From: Neopestalotiopsis rosae
Lineage: Eukaryota > Ascomycota > Sordariomycetes > Amphisphaeriales > Sporocadaceae
Assembly (NCBI GenBank): GCA_023078685.1
Contig: JALGAS010000003.1
Location: 6,014,001 to 6,078,000, forward strand
Length of the DNA stretch: 64,000 bases
Direction of reading: 5' to 3'
The translations under genes were made by a program, and so were the position numbers. The notes under the pieces are model-generated. The model searched no databases. It saw only the letters and a list, made by a program, of their open reading frames with translations, and was not told the DNA's origin. Below, piece by piece: positions 1 through 11,900 of the stretch (position 1 is its first letter; each line of letters starts with the position of its first letter).

Positions 1-1117
1 CTCTGAATACGTGTTTCCTGCAACACAGGTCATGTCAGCATCGTAATCAAGTATATTCAAACCGACCGCAGCTCGACTTACTTCCAGTCCCGTCTTGTAT
101 CGACTTTTATCATTATCTGGCAAAACGGGCATAAAAATGGTCCGTCTAAGTGCTCTTTAGGTATAGGCGGCACTTTCAACTGGTCAGGTTCCGCACTTGA
201 CGGAGCATACGATGTGCCAGAAAATTCCGATTGAGTGTCAAGATGAAGGTCTTCCAGCAATGATGTGATCCCGGGTGCGTCCTTCAATTGTTCAGGTATT
301 GAAGAAGCAATGGTGGTCTTATCCCCTCTAGTGTCATGGTCGTCTCCGAGTCCTTGAGAAAGCTTATCATGGTGCTCTTTTCGATATCTGAAATAGTGCC
401 GCCGCATTGTTACTGCCCGTCCTAGTCGCTCTGCGAGACTGGAGTCGATATCCTTGAACTTTTCTTGGACATGTCTAACGTCATACGGCCCGAAAAGCTC
501 GCTCAGTCTGGCTCCAACTCTTGACTGGAACTGGTCATGAGGTGCTGGATTACTGATGGTAGCTGATAAGCGCAACAGACAGTCCAATATATGGCCTATC
601 TCCGCGAGCGAGCGATCAAGCGGTGATTGCGTTGAGGCATCAACCGTGAGGAAGTAGGCCTCAATTTCGTCGTAAGTTGAGTCATTATGCGGCTGGTCAA
701 ACTGTCCCCAGGTCGATGAGTGAGCTGGAGGCTTCATTAGCACCCACGTCACTCGCATCTTGCGCTCATGATACACAACTCACCTTGATCAATCACAGAG
801 GAAAGGTCTTTCAGCAATGATAGAACTTGGTTTCTGATGGACGAAGCATCGCGGAGACGATATTCCAAGGCACGGGTGCCTGTGTCTCGATGTGCTCCAA
901 GGCTGGCTGACCAGAGCTTGAAACGTGCCAAATGAGAGCTGACATTTGATTTAGATTCCTGGGCTAACTCTGTACTACCAACAAGTGACTTCAACCCTTG
1001 TAGATTACTAATGACAAGAGGAGCGATCTGGAGTCCACCTTTCGTTGCTTGGTTCATGTCGTTGAAGAAACGTTGATGATGTTCAGAAAAAGCGATTGCT
1101 GGTCGCACGTCGCCCAT
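1..1117 (-). CDS. C2H2 zinc-finger protein of the fungal NACHT/ankyrin-associated type, 3' part beyond the window
   Basis: Three exons are visible: 1117-784, 724-82 and 17 to the left edge. The introns (783-725 and 81-18) have GTGAGT and GTAAGT donors and keep the frame. The start ATG at 1117 is the first of the exon. The N-terminal 110 residues are helical and of unknown fold. The middle is polar and low in complexity. Residues near 300 show a C-P-F-C pair followed, across intron 2, by W-K-K-H-V-F-R-D, the sequence seen in fungal proteins where C2H2 fingers sit beside NACHT or ankyrin modules. The second half of the finger array and any C-terminal repeats lie outside the window. Such proteins are often linked to allorecognition or defence, so a signalling role is inferred, not shown. 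The gene is divergent from the DUF7580-type gene 209 bases away. Family placement is fairly sure; function is unknown. Confidence 0.72.
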
Positions 1118-1326
1118 TGGGGTTTAGTACGACTGCTGAGGCTGAATGAGAGTGAGGGCTATGCACAGATTTGTACTACATATGCGAGTGCTAGAAGGAT
1201 TTGTTGCCCATCCCGCACGTGATCATTGAGGATTGTGGCTCAGCTACCGAAGCTCACGAATGGGGGGCAGCTACATCTATCTGATCAACATCATCAATCA
1301 CTCGTTCTGGTCCGCATGAACCAGAA
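1118..1326. promoter_or_regulatory. Shared divergent promoter of the C2H2 and DUF7580-type genes
   Basis: These 209 bases separate two start codons that point away from each other, so both 5' leaders and both core promoters must lie here. I see no clear TATA box. The short distance suggests the two genes may be co-regulated; this is inferred from layout only. Confidence 0.5.
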
Positions 1327-3321
1327 ATGTCTGGTTTCGAGGTGGCTGGTCTAGTACTAGGAGTCCTGCCCCTCGCTATCAAAACCATCAACTCCTACCG
1401 ATCGACCCTTTCATCAATTAGAACAGCACAAGATGATTTGAATTGGCTGCGGCGAGACCTGGAAACAGAGCAGGTCCGTTTGCAGAACACTTGTGAAATC
1501 CTTTTGCACGATTTGGTGCCACTTTCCATGGTCGATGCCATGATAAAGGATCCATTTGGTGCCGGCTGGGCGAAATATGACGAGAAACTCCGGGAGCGAC
1601 TATGGCTATCCTGGGGCACATTCCAAGCGCAGGTCCAATTACTATCTGCCGCAGCGACAGAATTGGAGGCAAAGCTGTGTGTGAACAGGAATGGTTCGGT
1701 AAGCGTGCAAAATCAGGCCTCTTCTTTTGTTTTCTCCCTAGCTCGGGTGGTGTAGATAGTTTAACCATATTAATAGATCAAACTCAATGACTACAAGAAG
1801 ATACTCAAAGAACTCAGCCGGAGGACATCATTTACGCTGAGGAAAGGAGATTACGAAGCTCTCCTATCGAAGATCAAGTCGAGCAACACGATACTGAACG
1901 GCCTCGCACGACAGGACAATAATCTAGAATCAAGCAGACGGCGTCGATCTCAAGCTCGTGTCATAAAGCTTCTGCGTGGACTGTCCGAAAGCATTTTCAA
2001 TGCAATGCGCAATGCGATCACCTGTGACTGCTCGGGAACTCACAAAATTGGCATCGAACTGGCGACGCGGTACGCTGTCTTGCTGCCTGATGACGACGAG
2101 GACGAGGTGGCTACGAAATTTCACTACAATGTCGTGATAGACTCAGTCAAAGCGCCGACCGAATGGAATAGGGCAGAGCTTTAACTTGACAAATCGATTC
2201 TGCTATCAAAGAAAATGGTAGTCCCAACGGAATCCGTCTCAATGTCATTGAAAGAAAAGAGGAAAAGAGTTTCTTGGCGCGCCTTCATCGGGTCCTCTCG
2301 ATTGCGAGAGGAATCCATGGCTGATCACGCCCAAGTTCAATTGTCCGATACGACCTCGCGATTTAAAGCCCACGGTCTTTATCAGCCCGAAGCTTCCTTG
2401 TTGATCTCGAATTTGTGCAAAATATTTCATGGAAACCGGAATGCGCTTTCTACACCCCAGTGTTATGGACATATTTCAACGGGGGAACGCTGGTTTCGGC
2501 TGTCGGTTCCGTCTGAAGAGCCGACGACGTTTAGCTACATCGTTACCTTGCGAGATATTCTTCGTGGCTTTGAAGAGTCTCCAGAAAGCCTTCCTGTACC
2601 ATTTGGGTACGAAGAAAGGCTTCAATTGGTACGTATTGGAATCATAGCAGGCTTCTTCAATTTTCGGCCCCCTCCGAATTCTTTTGTGACAACTATCCTT
2701 CTCAACCCACTCGCAAGGAGAGACCTGTCCGGGAAGCATGTAGACCTTTCCTCGTGATTGGAAGAAGTCCGCTAACAAATCTCAACATGCAAGGCATTAA
2801 CACTATCTAACAGCATTTTGCACACGTACAATACGCCATGGCTGTCTAAAACTGTAACTCTTGACGACATAGCCTTTCTTTGGGGAGGGGAGGCACAAAC
2901 TCACCCAGAGTGGTGGAAGGACCCTTATCGACCTGTCGTAACACGGCACATATCTGTTTCAAATTGGCAAGGGGTCTCTTTCCGAGCAATGGATTGTCCA
3001 CGTATGATCAATATCACCATCCTCTCCCTTGGTATACTTCTCGTACAGATCATCACTGGGACCGTTATGGAAAGGCTCGAGTTACCTACAGTCATGAGCC
3101 TCGAAGAAGTATATTCTCGCCGTGAAAGCGCAAGCCGCTTAGAGGCAAAGGTGATCGAGAATGGAGGGCCGAACTATGCCAAAGCCGTCACATGGTGCTT
3201 TGATCATGCAATAGGCTTGCCAGGATTCCAGAACGAAAAGTTCTGCCAGGAATTTTATGAGGTGGTCATTGGAACGCTGGAAGAGGACGCTGCCTTGTTG
3301 GATGAGCAGAGCCGTCCTTGA
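1327..3321 (+). CDS. DUF7580-type (HeLo-like N-terminus) fungal protein, possibly disrupted by an in-frame TAA
   Basis: Exons read as 1327-1698, about 1798-2628 and 2794-3321 (577 codons). The N-terminus begins M-S-G-F-E-V-A-G-L-V-L-G and resembles the hydrophobic first helix of fungal HeLo-like proteins. The middle has a C-D-C-S-G-T-H segment, and the C-terminal third has I-L-H-T-Y-N-T-P-W-L-S-K and W-C-F-D-H-A-I, as in DUF7580 proteins of Pezizomycotina. These proteins are associated with incompatibility-type signalling; the exact role is unknown. A TAA at 2182-2184 (codon 253) interrupts a frame that continues unchanged after it. A frame-preserving intron from 2131 or 2134 to 2211 would remove the stop, but its donor (GTCGTG or GTGATA) is poor and it would delete a W-containing segment the family often keeps. 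The gene is therefore a recent pseudogene, an unusual splice case, or two shorter proteins (second start at 2215). Confidence 0.68.
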
Positions 3322-6191
3322 CGCCCGTCGTCGGTGTCATAAGTGGTAAGGAGTATTGGAGAGTCATGACTCTTCTGGTTTACTGGCTTGCATATGAACT
3401 GGCATTTACGATCCACACAAATCTCATGCCCTTTGGATGTCTAATAGCTCATGGCCAAGCGGGAACAAGAGAAAGCCCATGCGAAAGAAGAAAGTGGGCA
3501 AAGCAATAGCCTGCGATTAGTGAAGTATTAAACAGTATTCTAGACTCACACTAGAACGAGTGGCTTTGCACTTTACTCAGTAGACCCTACCATGATATGA
3601 TCCTAAGCTACGCATGTCCCTACCCATGCCCGGCCGAGAATCAGTGCGGAGTTTGCTGTACGATACGTATTATCATGAGGATTTCCGGATTTATCGGGGC
3701 ATCAGTGCATGCAGCCCGGAAACCTACGGGATATCCTATCACTCACCCTGGGGATGGGCTGATGTCTCGGGGAATACATCCCGTCATCTAAGATGAGACC
3801 ACGTGGGTATCTGTATGCTCGTAATTCACTACTATGTTTGTCCATGTCCACATCTTCGTTTTTTTTACATCGGGCATGTCGGCGCCGAATTTAATGACAG
3901 AGCAGCACAAATTCTTGGAAAGACAGAGACCAAAGCCCGCTGAGTAATCCTAGTCGGGAATTTAATTACGGGAGGACCCGTATGACTTCCGAAAGGTTCG
4001 GAAGGGGACTCGAACCGCCGCTACACCAAGATGACTGAACTGGTTTGTGGCTTCATGGAATCGCCGCATGCGCAGGACAAACTGAGACGAAGACTGTTGA
4101 AGCCAAGGTAAGAAAAAATAGCTTCATCGTCATTGGTCACAGGAAGCTATAGTTGCTGGCCCGCCGCCTGCGCAGACCTCGTCCCTTGAATTTGCATAGG
4201 GCCTAGATCCTCCTGTCATCTCCACACGTCAAGAAATGGAATTCTTCAGGGTGAAGGCATACGCGGCAGGCACCTTACAAGGCATGGTCAACTCTTGAAG
4301 GCGGGCCACACCGCTTAAAATTCCGGAAGAGGCGTTTTTTCCTTTTATTCTTCTTTTTTCAGCTTCAGGCCGTTCGCCGCGGGAGATTCCGCCTACGAAA
4401 TGACAGGGACCTGGGAGAGGCATTGGGCCCAAAAGCCAATTTCGTGTTAGGAGTGTTTAGAAATGGCATCGTGGGCTGGCAGGGCCCCATTATATAGGTA
4501 CGGAAAAGCTCCTACCCAGTGCCGCGCAGCGGGGAGGACTGGGTTTGATGGAAGTCGTACGATCAGGACCCTTGGGAAAGTTGACCGCACGTCCGCGCAG
4601 AATCGTCTGCTTAGAGTTTGTGAACCACGTGTTTACAACCCGAGCCAGATTATTCTCGAAGTCGGATAATAGAGCGCTATCTCTCTAATCTTTTATTGTT
4701 GCAGTAACAGATACCAAGGTCGCAACGATAAAGGCGCGAGACCAATATACGAGAGCCAACCGAATGAACGGGGGTTCCGGGTATATAGTAAATCAATTTG
4801 CGAGAGCCGAAGCTGCTTGCTGAGTAGAAATGCAGGGGTTCGTTACCAAAGACAGAGTTTTCTTTTTTATCTTTTCAAAACTTCGACACCTGACTGCCCA
4901 GCATCCCTAACCATCAAGATTGCATGTCAAGCAGTTGTCAATGCTAATCTTAAAAAAGGATGGCGGACCAGTGGAAGCAGGTTTGCGAGACAATGGGATT
5001 CCTAGGAAACACCAAGCCGACAGCCTGAGCTAGATATAAGTAGTATTGGGCCCTGATCCGCCCACGATGGGTCGCAGTATACCCCTTCGGGCGTGGTGAC
5101 AGAAAAGCTGGCTCACCCTAGCAATGTAGTCCAGCCGCAGCGATCCACTAGAGCCCGCCAAGCGACCGCCTAGAACAGCATAAACGTCTACATTAGAGCA
5201 GTTTCCGGGGTTAATGCAACCGAGGCTATTTGGTAATGGAACCCATCCGGAGGACTCCCCCAGACACATCGTACCATAATACGGAGTCTGGCAAGGGTTT
5301 CGCCCAATAGTCAAAATAGGCTTCTGGGGAAGAGTTTCTGCTTGGAGATCACCTATGCTTCAGGGCTCAAGTGACACAAGGAGCGTCTTGATCAGCTAGT
5401 GATACAATCCGATTGCTACAGTGTGCACTTAATCATGTATGAGTTGACGTTTTTAGAACTGCGACCTTACTATACCACTTCTAGTTTGTGTAGCGAAAAA
5501 GTTAGGACACTCTGTTTTTAAGGTTCGGTAGGTCGGTTTCTTCAAAACCGGCCACCGCCGAATGAGGGGAGGAAGTTGGGGAGTTCGGATGGATTTCCGG
5601 CTACTATCGTTTAGTCAGAGCGGTCGCTTGCCAAGTGGGTTCTCAGCCAATTTTCCTGGATATTCCATTCTCAACACTGCTACTTTGTAAAATTTCGGTC
5701 GCCTCCCGCTCTTAAGGGATAGTGTCAACGGCTTAAACTATCTACGGACACTAGAACCCCCCCGGACGCCCATGCCAATATGTGGAATACTCGGGTCGTC
5801 CAATCTATCGCGTAGTTGGCAACGCTGCGGGCGTTTCAAGTTGGCAATGACTCGGGGCGCACACCTACCCAAGCCCCCCTCGTCGATCCCCTAGTCCTAG
5901 CCAAATCAGATCATGGTTGCGACTTGTTGCAAAGTTCCAGGTCGACGGGATCGATGATGAATAAGATGCGAGGTGAACGCTGATCGCAACTCCATTGGGA
6001 GCGACGAATTCCCACTTTGAGGTCCATATTATACGGCAAAGTCGCTTCTGTGCCCTCGCGGTCATACCAACAAGCTTCAGCCTTAAGTGATCAGATACCC
6101 TTGATCAGATCTCGTCGAGATCCGCCCTACCGAGTTCTTGGGTCTTTCGAACAATGCAGATCTTTCTGTGAGAATCTCCCAGAAACAAGAC
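3322..6191. other. Gene-free stretch between the DUF7580-type gene and the Pth11-like receptor
   Basis: Nearly 2.9 kb without a gene I can support. Frames are short and frequently stopped on both strands. A minus-strand frame of about 110 codons ends at 5030 and holds several Cys and Gly residues, but it has no signal peptide and no family I recognise. A T-loop-like GGTTCGAGTCCC on the minus strand near 4000 has no tRNA around it. The segment may be decayed mobile DNA, which I cannot show. Confidence 0.5.
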
Positions 6192-7615
6192 ATGTCAGAC
6201 AGCGACGACAGAAGTGGTCGCCTTTTGGCCTCGTGTTGGTCGTTGGTGGGAGCCAGTGCGGTATTCTTGTCGTTGAGAATATACTGCAAGCTATGGCGTG
6301 GAAAGGGTTTGTGGTGGGACGACCACACAATGATCATGAGCTGGGTATGTTGTGTCTCAAGATAATGGACGGTCTCAATCTTCTAACGTTGGAATTGTGT
6401 CTGGCAGTTTTCATTGACAGTGGCCGTTTCGATTCTGAGTTACATTGTCACTCTGGGTTTTGGCAAACATAAGTCGACGATTGACGCTGAAGACCTCAAG
6501 ACGATCAACCTCGACACAATCTTGGTCGCGGCCTTTGGCATCATATCGACGTGCGTCAGCAAAACATCGTTCGCGCTCACATTGTACCGAATTATCATCA
6601 ACAAGTGGATGCGTTGGTTTCTTCTCTTTGTTATTATTACCATCAACGTGTCGATGAACTTGGTTTGGATTTTCGGATTCGCAAAGTGCACTCCCGTGCA
6701 GAAAGTCTGGGACAGCAGCGTCGAGGGAGTTTGCTGGGACAAGCAGGCTCTTTTGAAATACCAGCTTTTCGCTGCCTGTGAGTTGCGAAAATATCCCTGG
6801 AAACCGAATCAAATGCTGACATCTTCTTCAGACTACTCATCAATCTTGGATTTCGTTTTGGCTTTCCTCCCATGGAAAATCCTCATGTCCATGTCTATGC
6901 TTCTTCGTGAGAAGATCGGTGTCGCAGTGGCAATGAGCTTGGGCGCAATGTAAGACGCAAAACACATCGCTTGGCCTATGATTTGAGACTAACATTCATC
7001 TTCAGCGCCGGCATTTGCGGAATTGTCAAGGCAGTCATGGTGGTCAGCATGACCAGTACAGACATCACCTACGATCGTGTCGATCTCACGATTTGGACGC
7101 TTACCGAGCCTGCTGTCACTATCATGGCAGCCTGTATTCCAGTGCTGTAAGTTGACATCTGAAGTACTTGCTAATAGCGCGATTGACACATTTACTAACA
7201 AAATGACAGGCGCATGCTCTACCGCGAGCTCAAATCCAGTCACCGGAGTTACATGCAACAACGATCTACCGGAAATCGATACCACAACGGCACCGAAGCC
7301 ACGAACGTAGACAAGTCGAGGCGGAGCACAAAATACAGACACGACGGTTACGGCCGAAACTCGGTGCTCATCATGTCAACAAACGGATGGCAGGAATCAC
7401 AAGAAGCTTTACAGGATTTGCCGTCCAGTCACACCGATAGACCCCCCAAACCGGCGGGTATAGTCAAAACGGCAGAAGTCAACATCACAAGTCACCGCGT
7501 TAGCAAGGTAACCGATGAAGATTCGTTTGAACTGGCATCCATGGAGTCCGCCTACACAAAGACAAGCGGACGCCATGCTGAAGTCCCCGAGGCTGGCTTT
7601 TACACAGCGCATTAG
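6192..7615 (+). CDS. Pth11-like integral membrane protein (fungal rhodopsin-domain family)
   Basis: Five exons: 6192-6344, 6408-6777, 6832-6949, 7006-7146 and 7210-7615. All four introns have GTRNGT-like donors, CAG acceptors and continuous frames. The protein spans the plasma membrane about seven times. Family marks include R-I-Y-C-K at the end of the first helix, the basic G-K-G-L-W-W-D-D-H loop, C-T-P-V-Q-K-V-W-D and C-W-D in an extracellular loop, and L-A-F-L-P-W-K in a later helix. There is no N-terminal CFEM domain, unlike part of the Pth11 family. The C-terminal tail of about 130 residues is polar and rich in Ser, Thr and charged residues, so it is probably cytosolic. Members are GPCR-like and some sense surfaces or hosts, but the ligand cannot be told. 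The ATG at 6192 fits the usual start close to the first helix. Confidence 0.9.
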
Positions 7616-8910
7616 TTTTATAGTTTTAGTACACCTTATGATACCAATTTGATGTTTTCTTGTTCCACAGCAAAACAGATTCTTTCACTCTATACACAGT
7701 ATCTGCAAAACATTGTGATTTCTAGCTATCGATAACTCTAGTTCTTCGACAAATACGAAGGTCTGCCATCCGGAGGAGCTGATCGAAAAGGCCAAGAACT
7801 AAAGAAAAATCCCGCAATGCACTTCCGATTCCCGAGAATTCATGGCCTGACCCTCAAGGATAACACGACAGGCCTGCCAGCGAACTATGCAAAGTAGCAG
7901 TGGGGGTGCTTGCAGCTACAGGGGCCAAAGAAGATAGACGAGAAAACCCCTGGAATATGTCAGGATTTTGTCATGTATATTGCCCCGTCCTCTTATTTTA
8001 CTATGAACCCTTGAATCCCACAATATACTTGATTGCGGGAACAAATAGCATGATATCACGTCAGGTTACGTGGCGCCCAATAGCATCGGTGTAGCCGCCG
8101 AATCAGCTGTCAGGTTCGGGGCTCGTAAACATCCCGAAGCCACACCGTTGAACCTGGGCTGTTCTGACTATCAATGACTAAGGCTTCGACGGACCGAAGT
8201 AATATCGGCTGTGAGGCTGTACGGCATAGCTGAGCTCCCTGATGGATTTACAATGGGGAGAACATGAAGCTATTGATTTCTCGAATGTCTGGATCTTTCA
8301 CCATGTATGCTGTGTTGTTCATGCCACAGAATGGTACCTGCATTTTCAACCTTATCCCCAACGCAAAAATTCCGACAACCAGGTTTGCCAAGCAGAGCGC
8401 CCACGTGGCTACGCGTGGTTTTCTCTCTTGGGCGAGCGATCGGGGGAACGATCAGCGAGAACAGAGTAGATCGACAGGTTTATTGAAGTCTGTTTTCTGC
8501 TGCCGAGGAAGCAAAAAAAAGCATGCCGACCTGACTAAGGGCACAGGCGATGGGACTAGGATCTTGCCTTGCAGATGTGGGTATATCTAAAAAGTGCACC
8601 ATCGCATTAACTAGCCCCATCTTCGGACAGGTTTAAAATTAGGGGAGTTGACTAAACCTCTTTGCTCCAGGCCGTAATTGGCTCCGTGGCAAATCACTTG
8701 GAAGACTCCATAGCGACTGCTATGGTGGAACTGGGGAGGATCTTGCGAGAAAAAGATGGGGAGGACAGGATTATATACCTCCCGGTTGAGCGTTATGGTC
8801 AAAGTATAAGGTAAGTGATCGGCAGCCTCTCAACTGCACTTTCACAAGCATCTACAACCATCTCCTCATCTATCTCTTACATTAGTCTGAGATTTTAACT
8901 TTTGTTGAAG
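7616..8910. other. Intergenic region upstream of the carboxylesterase
   Basis: This holds the 3' flank of the Pth11-like gene and the promoter of the carboxylesterase. No coding region, RNA gene or repeat is recognisable. A TATA-like site at 8772 is listed separately. Confidence 0.6.
8771..8778 (+). promoter_or_regulatory. TATA-like element of the carboxylesterase gene
   Basis: TTATATAC lies about 135 bases upstream of the carboxylesterase ATG, a plausible distance for a fungal TATA box with a short 5' leader. Confidence 0.45.
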
Positions 8911-10688
8911 ATGCCTGGGTTTAAGTCAAACTTTCTTTTGGCCGCCTTAGCTGGTGTGTCCCTGGCTAGCCACGGCGGTCACGGTGGCTCGCAGCCGGGA
9001 AAGCCAACAAAGCCCGGATGCTCGGTGCCTACGGCGCACTTGAGGAATGGCACATACATTGGTGTCACTGACTCTGTCAACGACCAAGAATACTTCTTGG
9101 GCATGCCCTATGCTCAACCTCCTACCGGCTCGCTTCGATTCGCTGCCCCTCAGCCATTGACGACATCGTTCTCTGAGCCAAAGTCTGCTACTCAGTACGG
9201 CTATGCTTGTATCGGATATGGCTCCGACACAACAAACCTCGGAACCGGCGTGACTTCTGAGGACTGTCTGACCATCAACGTCGTTCGTCCGGCCGGAACT
9301 CAGCCTGGCGATGACCTTCCCGTTGGTGTCTGGGTCCACGGTGGTGTAAGTTTTCCCAATCCGATACAAAAGTGATCAAGAGTTCAGATGACTAACATTC
9401 TTTTCAGAGCTACGTGATGGGTAGCTCGCGTGACACGAGATACAACTTGACCTGGATCGTTGAGCAGTCCGTCAAGGAGGGCAAGCCTATCATCGCTGCG
9501 TCCATCAACTACCGTGTCTCCTACTGGGGATTCCTCTTCGGCCAGGAGATGCAAGATGCCGGAGCCGGCAACATTGCTTTCCGTGACCAGCGCATGGCTC
9601 TTCAGTGGGTTCAGGACAACATCCAGGAGTTTGGCGGTTCCAAGCAGGACGTGACCATTTGGGGTGAGTCTGCCGGTGCTCGTTCGCTCGGTATGCAGCT
9701 TGTTGCCTACGATGGCAACCACGGCTCTCTTTTCAGCCGCGCCGTCCTCGAGAGTGGTAGCCCCGTTGCAAAGTACGCCAATGCTACCACTTGGCAATCA
9801 TACTTTGATGCCCTCGTCTCCAAGACTGGGTGCTCTGACGCCACGGATGCCCTCGAGTGTCTTCGCGGTCTTGACTGGCAGGTTCTGAACAGCATCTTCA
9901 ACGGCTCCGTCTCTACCGGCGTCACTGCCCCTACCCTCAGCGCCGTCGTTGACGGTGACTTCATGACTGGCCAGGGTTCCGTTCTCCTGAACGAGGGCAA
10001 GTTCGCCCACGTTCCTCTGCTCCTGGGTAACAACTTTGACGAGGGTACTGCCTACGCCAAGACTGGCATCAACACCACCGAGCAGTTCCAGTCCTACCTT
10101 TCCAGCCTGGGCCTGAGCACCGACCAGGTGTCTGAGATCACCGAGCTTTACCCCGATGACCTCTCCGTCGGTATTCCGGCCTCGTACCCCGACAGACCCG
10201 CTGCCTACCCCTACGGTCTGCAGTACAAGCGCGTCGCCGCCTTTGCCGGTGACTACCAGCAGCACGCCGGAAGACGCCACCTCGCCGAGTCGTACGCCGG
10301 CGCCGGCCTGTCCGTCTACTCGTACCTGTGGAACGTCTACGTCAACGGCATCGCCGCCATCTACGGCGCCACCCACTTCCAGGAAGTGGCTTTCGTCTTC
10401 GACAACACCAACGGCCTCGGCTACACCACCAACCCGTTCGAGGGCAAGCCCGAGACCTTCAAGACGCTGGCCGACCTCATGAGCAAGATGTGGGTGTCCT
10501 TCATGCACGGCTGCGACCCCAACCTCGACGCCAGCCAGGACGTGCAGAGCGTCGCCTGGCCAAAGTACACCCTCGACGCGCCCAACAACCTCGTCTTTGA
10601 CGTCAACGTCACCGGCCTGTCCTACGTCGCCGAGGACAACTACCGCAAGGCCAACATTGCCTACCTCCTCGACAGCGTCTTTGTCTGA
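8911..10688 (+). CDS. Secreted type-B carboxylesterase/lipase (alpha/beta hydrolase)
   Basis: Two exons, 8911-9345 and 9408-10688, give 571 residues, a normal length for the family. The first 20 residues form a signal peptide, so the enzyme is probably secreted. It should hydrolyse carboxylic esters such as lipids or plant and insect esters. The visible triad is Ser233 in G-E-S-A-G, Glu357 in G-N-N-F-D-E-G and His468 in A-T-H-F-Q-E. An oxyanion-hole H-G-G lies where the exons join, and E-D-C-L-T-I-N-V before it is the type-B signature. The intron (9346-9407) has GTAAGT, a CTAAC branch site and CAG. An ATG at 8911 precedes the signal peptide directly. Codons in the last third are almost all C- or G-ending, unlike the first half. 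Exact substrate unknown. Confidence 0.95.
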
Positions 10689-11900
10689 AGAAAACAAGAC
10701 GGCAGCCGAAAGAGGAATGCAGCTCGATGCCAATTTCCCGCGATTAGATGCGAGATATGGCGCAACGATAGATAAGCCCAGCGGGACGACAGATGCACCT
10801 TGAAAAGGGGTATTGCAGATTTCCAAAATCGTTGGCAATCTGCAGTTGATACCATATCCTGCAAGGTAGTCATCTGTCGATCAGCAGGCTAAAGTGTGTT
10901 TTTTCTTCTTCCTTTTCTTCATGTATATACCTTATAGAATATAGATTTTTTTAGCATATGTAATTTGATACCAAAAAGCACACATTTGCTTGTTGATACG
11001 AAGTTGTCCACTTGAGATATGCATATGCAGTGACACATGAAGGCAACCGTGAGATTAACCACTGCAGAGGACCTGCACATCAAGCAAGCACCCTATTTTG
11101 CCTGTCTATTGGTCAAGAATCGCATTGAAAAAACATAATATTGTCTTTAAATAGTGGCTGCAAGGGCTTCAGTCAGCATCAGTCTCAAGTTAACTTTATT
11201 TGACTTTAATATTATGACGATAGATTTTCAATGATGGGATTTTATCCCCGCGATTTATTTCCCCAGCCTCGGCAATGGCGCCGAAGAGCCAGAAGTGTGG
11301 ATATTTTGGCTTCTCCTTCCCACCCCCACCAAAAGTGCGCCCCGGTTTCGTTCAATTGTTTCTTTACCCCATTTCTGCCAGGGACGGACGAAAATCGGCG
11401 CCCGCACCACCATCACCAAGAGGTTACGCGCAGTTTTGTCTCTCTTTCTTGCACACAACAAGGACGCAGGGGGGCTCGCCCGTTTCTACAGCACTGACAA
11501 ATATAGAGTTCTGACTCTGATATCACAAGTGTCACAGTCTAGACAAATTGTCTATCATCGAAACGTCAGACACTCTTTTTTTGTTGGTCGGGGGAAGAGG
11601 AATCAGAACAAGCCAGTCCCCATCCCGCTACGGTAACCGATTCGGACATCCGGTGGCTGAACCCACGCCCCCAGCGCTACGACGTCAGCATAAGATTTCG
11701 GGGTGTGGTTTTTTGGCGCTGCGATTAGGCCCGGGTCACGCGGTGGTGAGTCGACTTGTCAATCCCAAGTAACTCCCTAGGCATTAGGGCAAGCAACCAA
11801 AAATAATAGTTGCCCGCGTATGTGTGTGTGACTAAGGGACAAAGGAGGGAAAGGAACAAGAAGAAACAAGGGGTGTGTTGCGGAAAAGAAATAAAAAGAG
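10689..11900. other. Intergenic region between carboxylesterase and CoA-transferase
   Basis: The first 250 bases look like 3' flank (T-rich near 10895-10960). The rest is probably promoter of the CoA-transferase gene. I see no coding region or structured RNA. Confidence 0.6.

Noticed and set aside
3985..4060. Possible minus-strand tRNA (GGTTCGAGTCCC T-loop)
   Set aside because: No matching acceptor stem or anticodon arm could be built around the T-loop-like sequence.
9798..10838. 346-codon open frame antisense to the carboxylesterase
   Set aside because: It arises from the strong C/G third-position bias of the esterase; composition (Val/Gly-rich) is typical of an antisense shadow.
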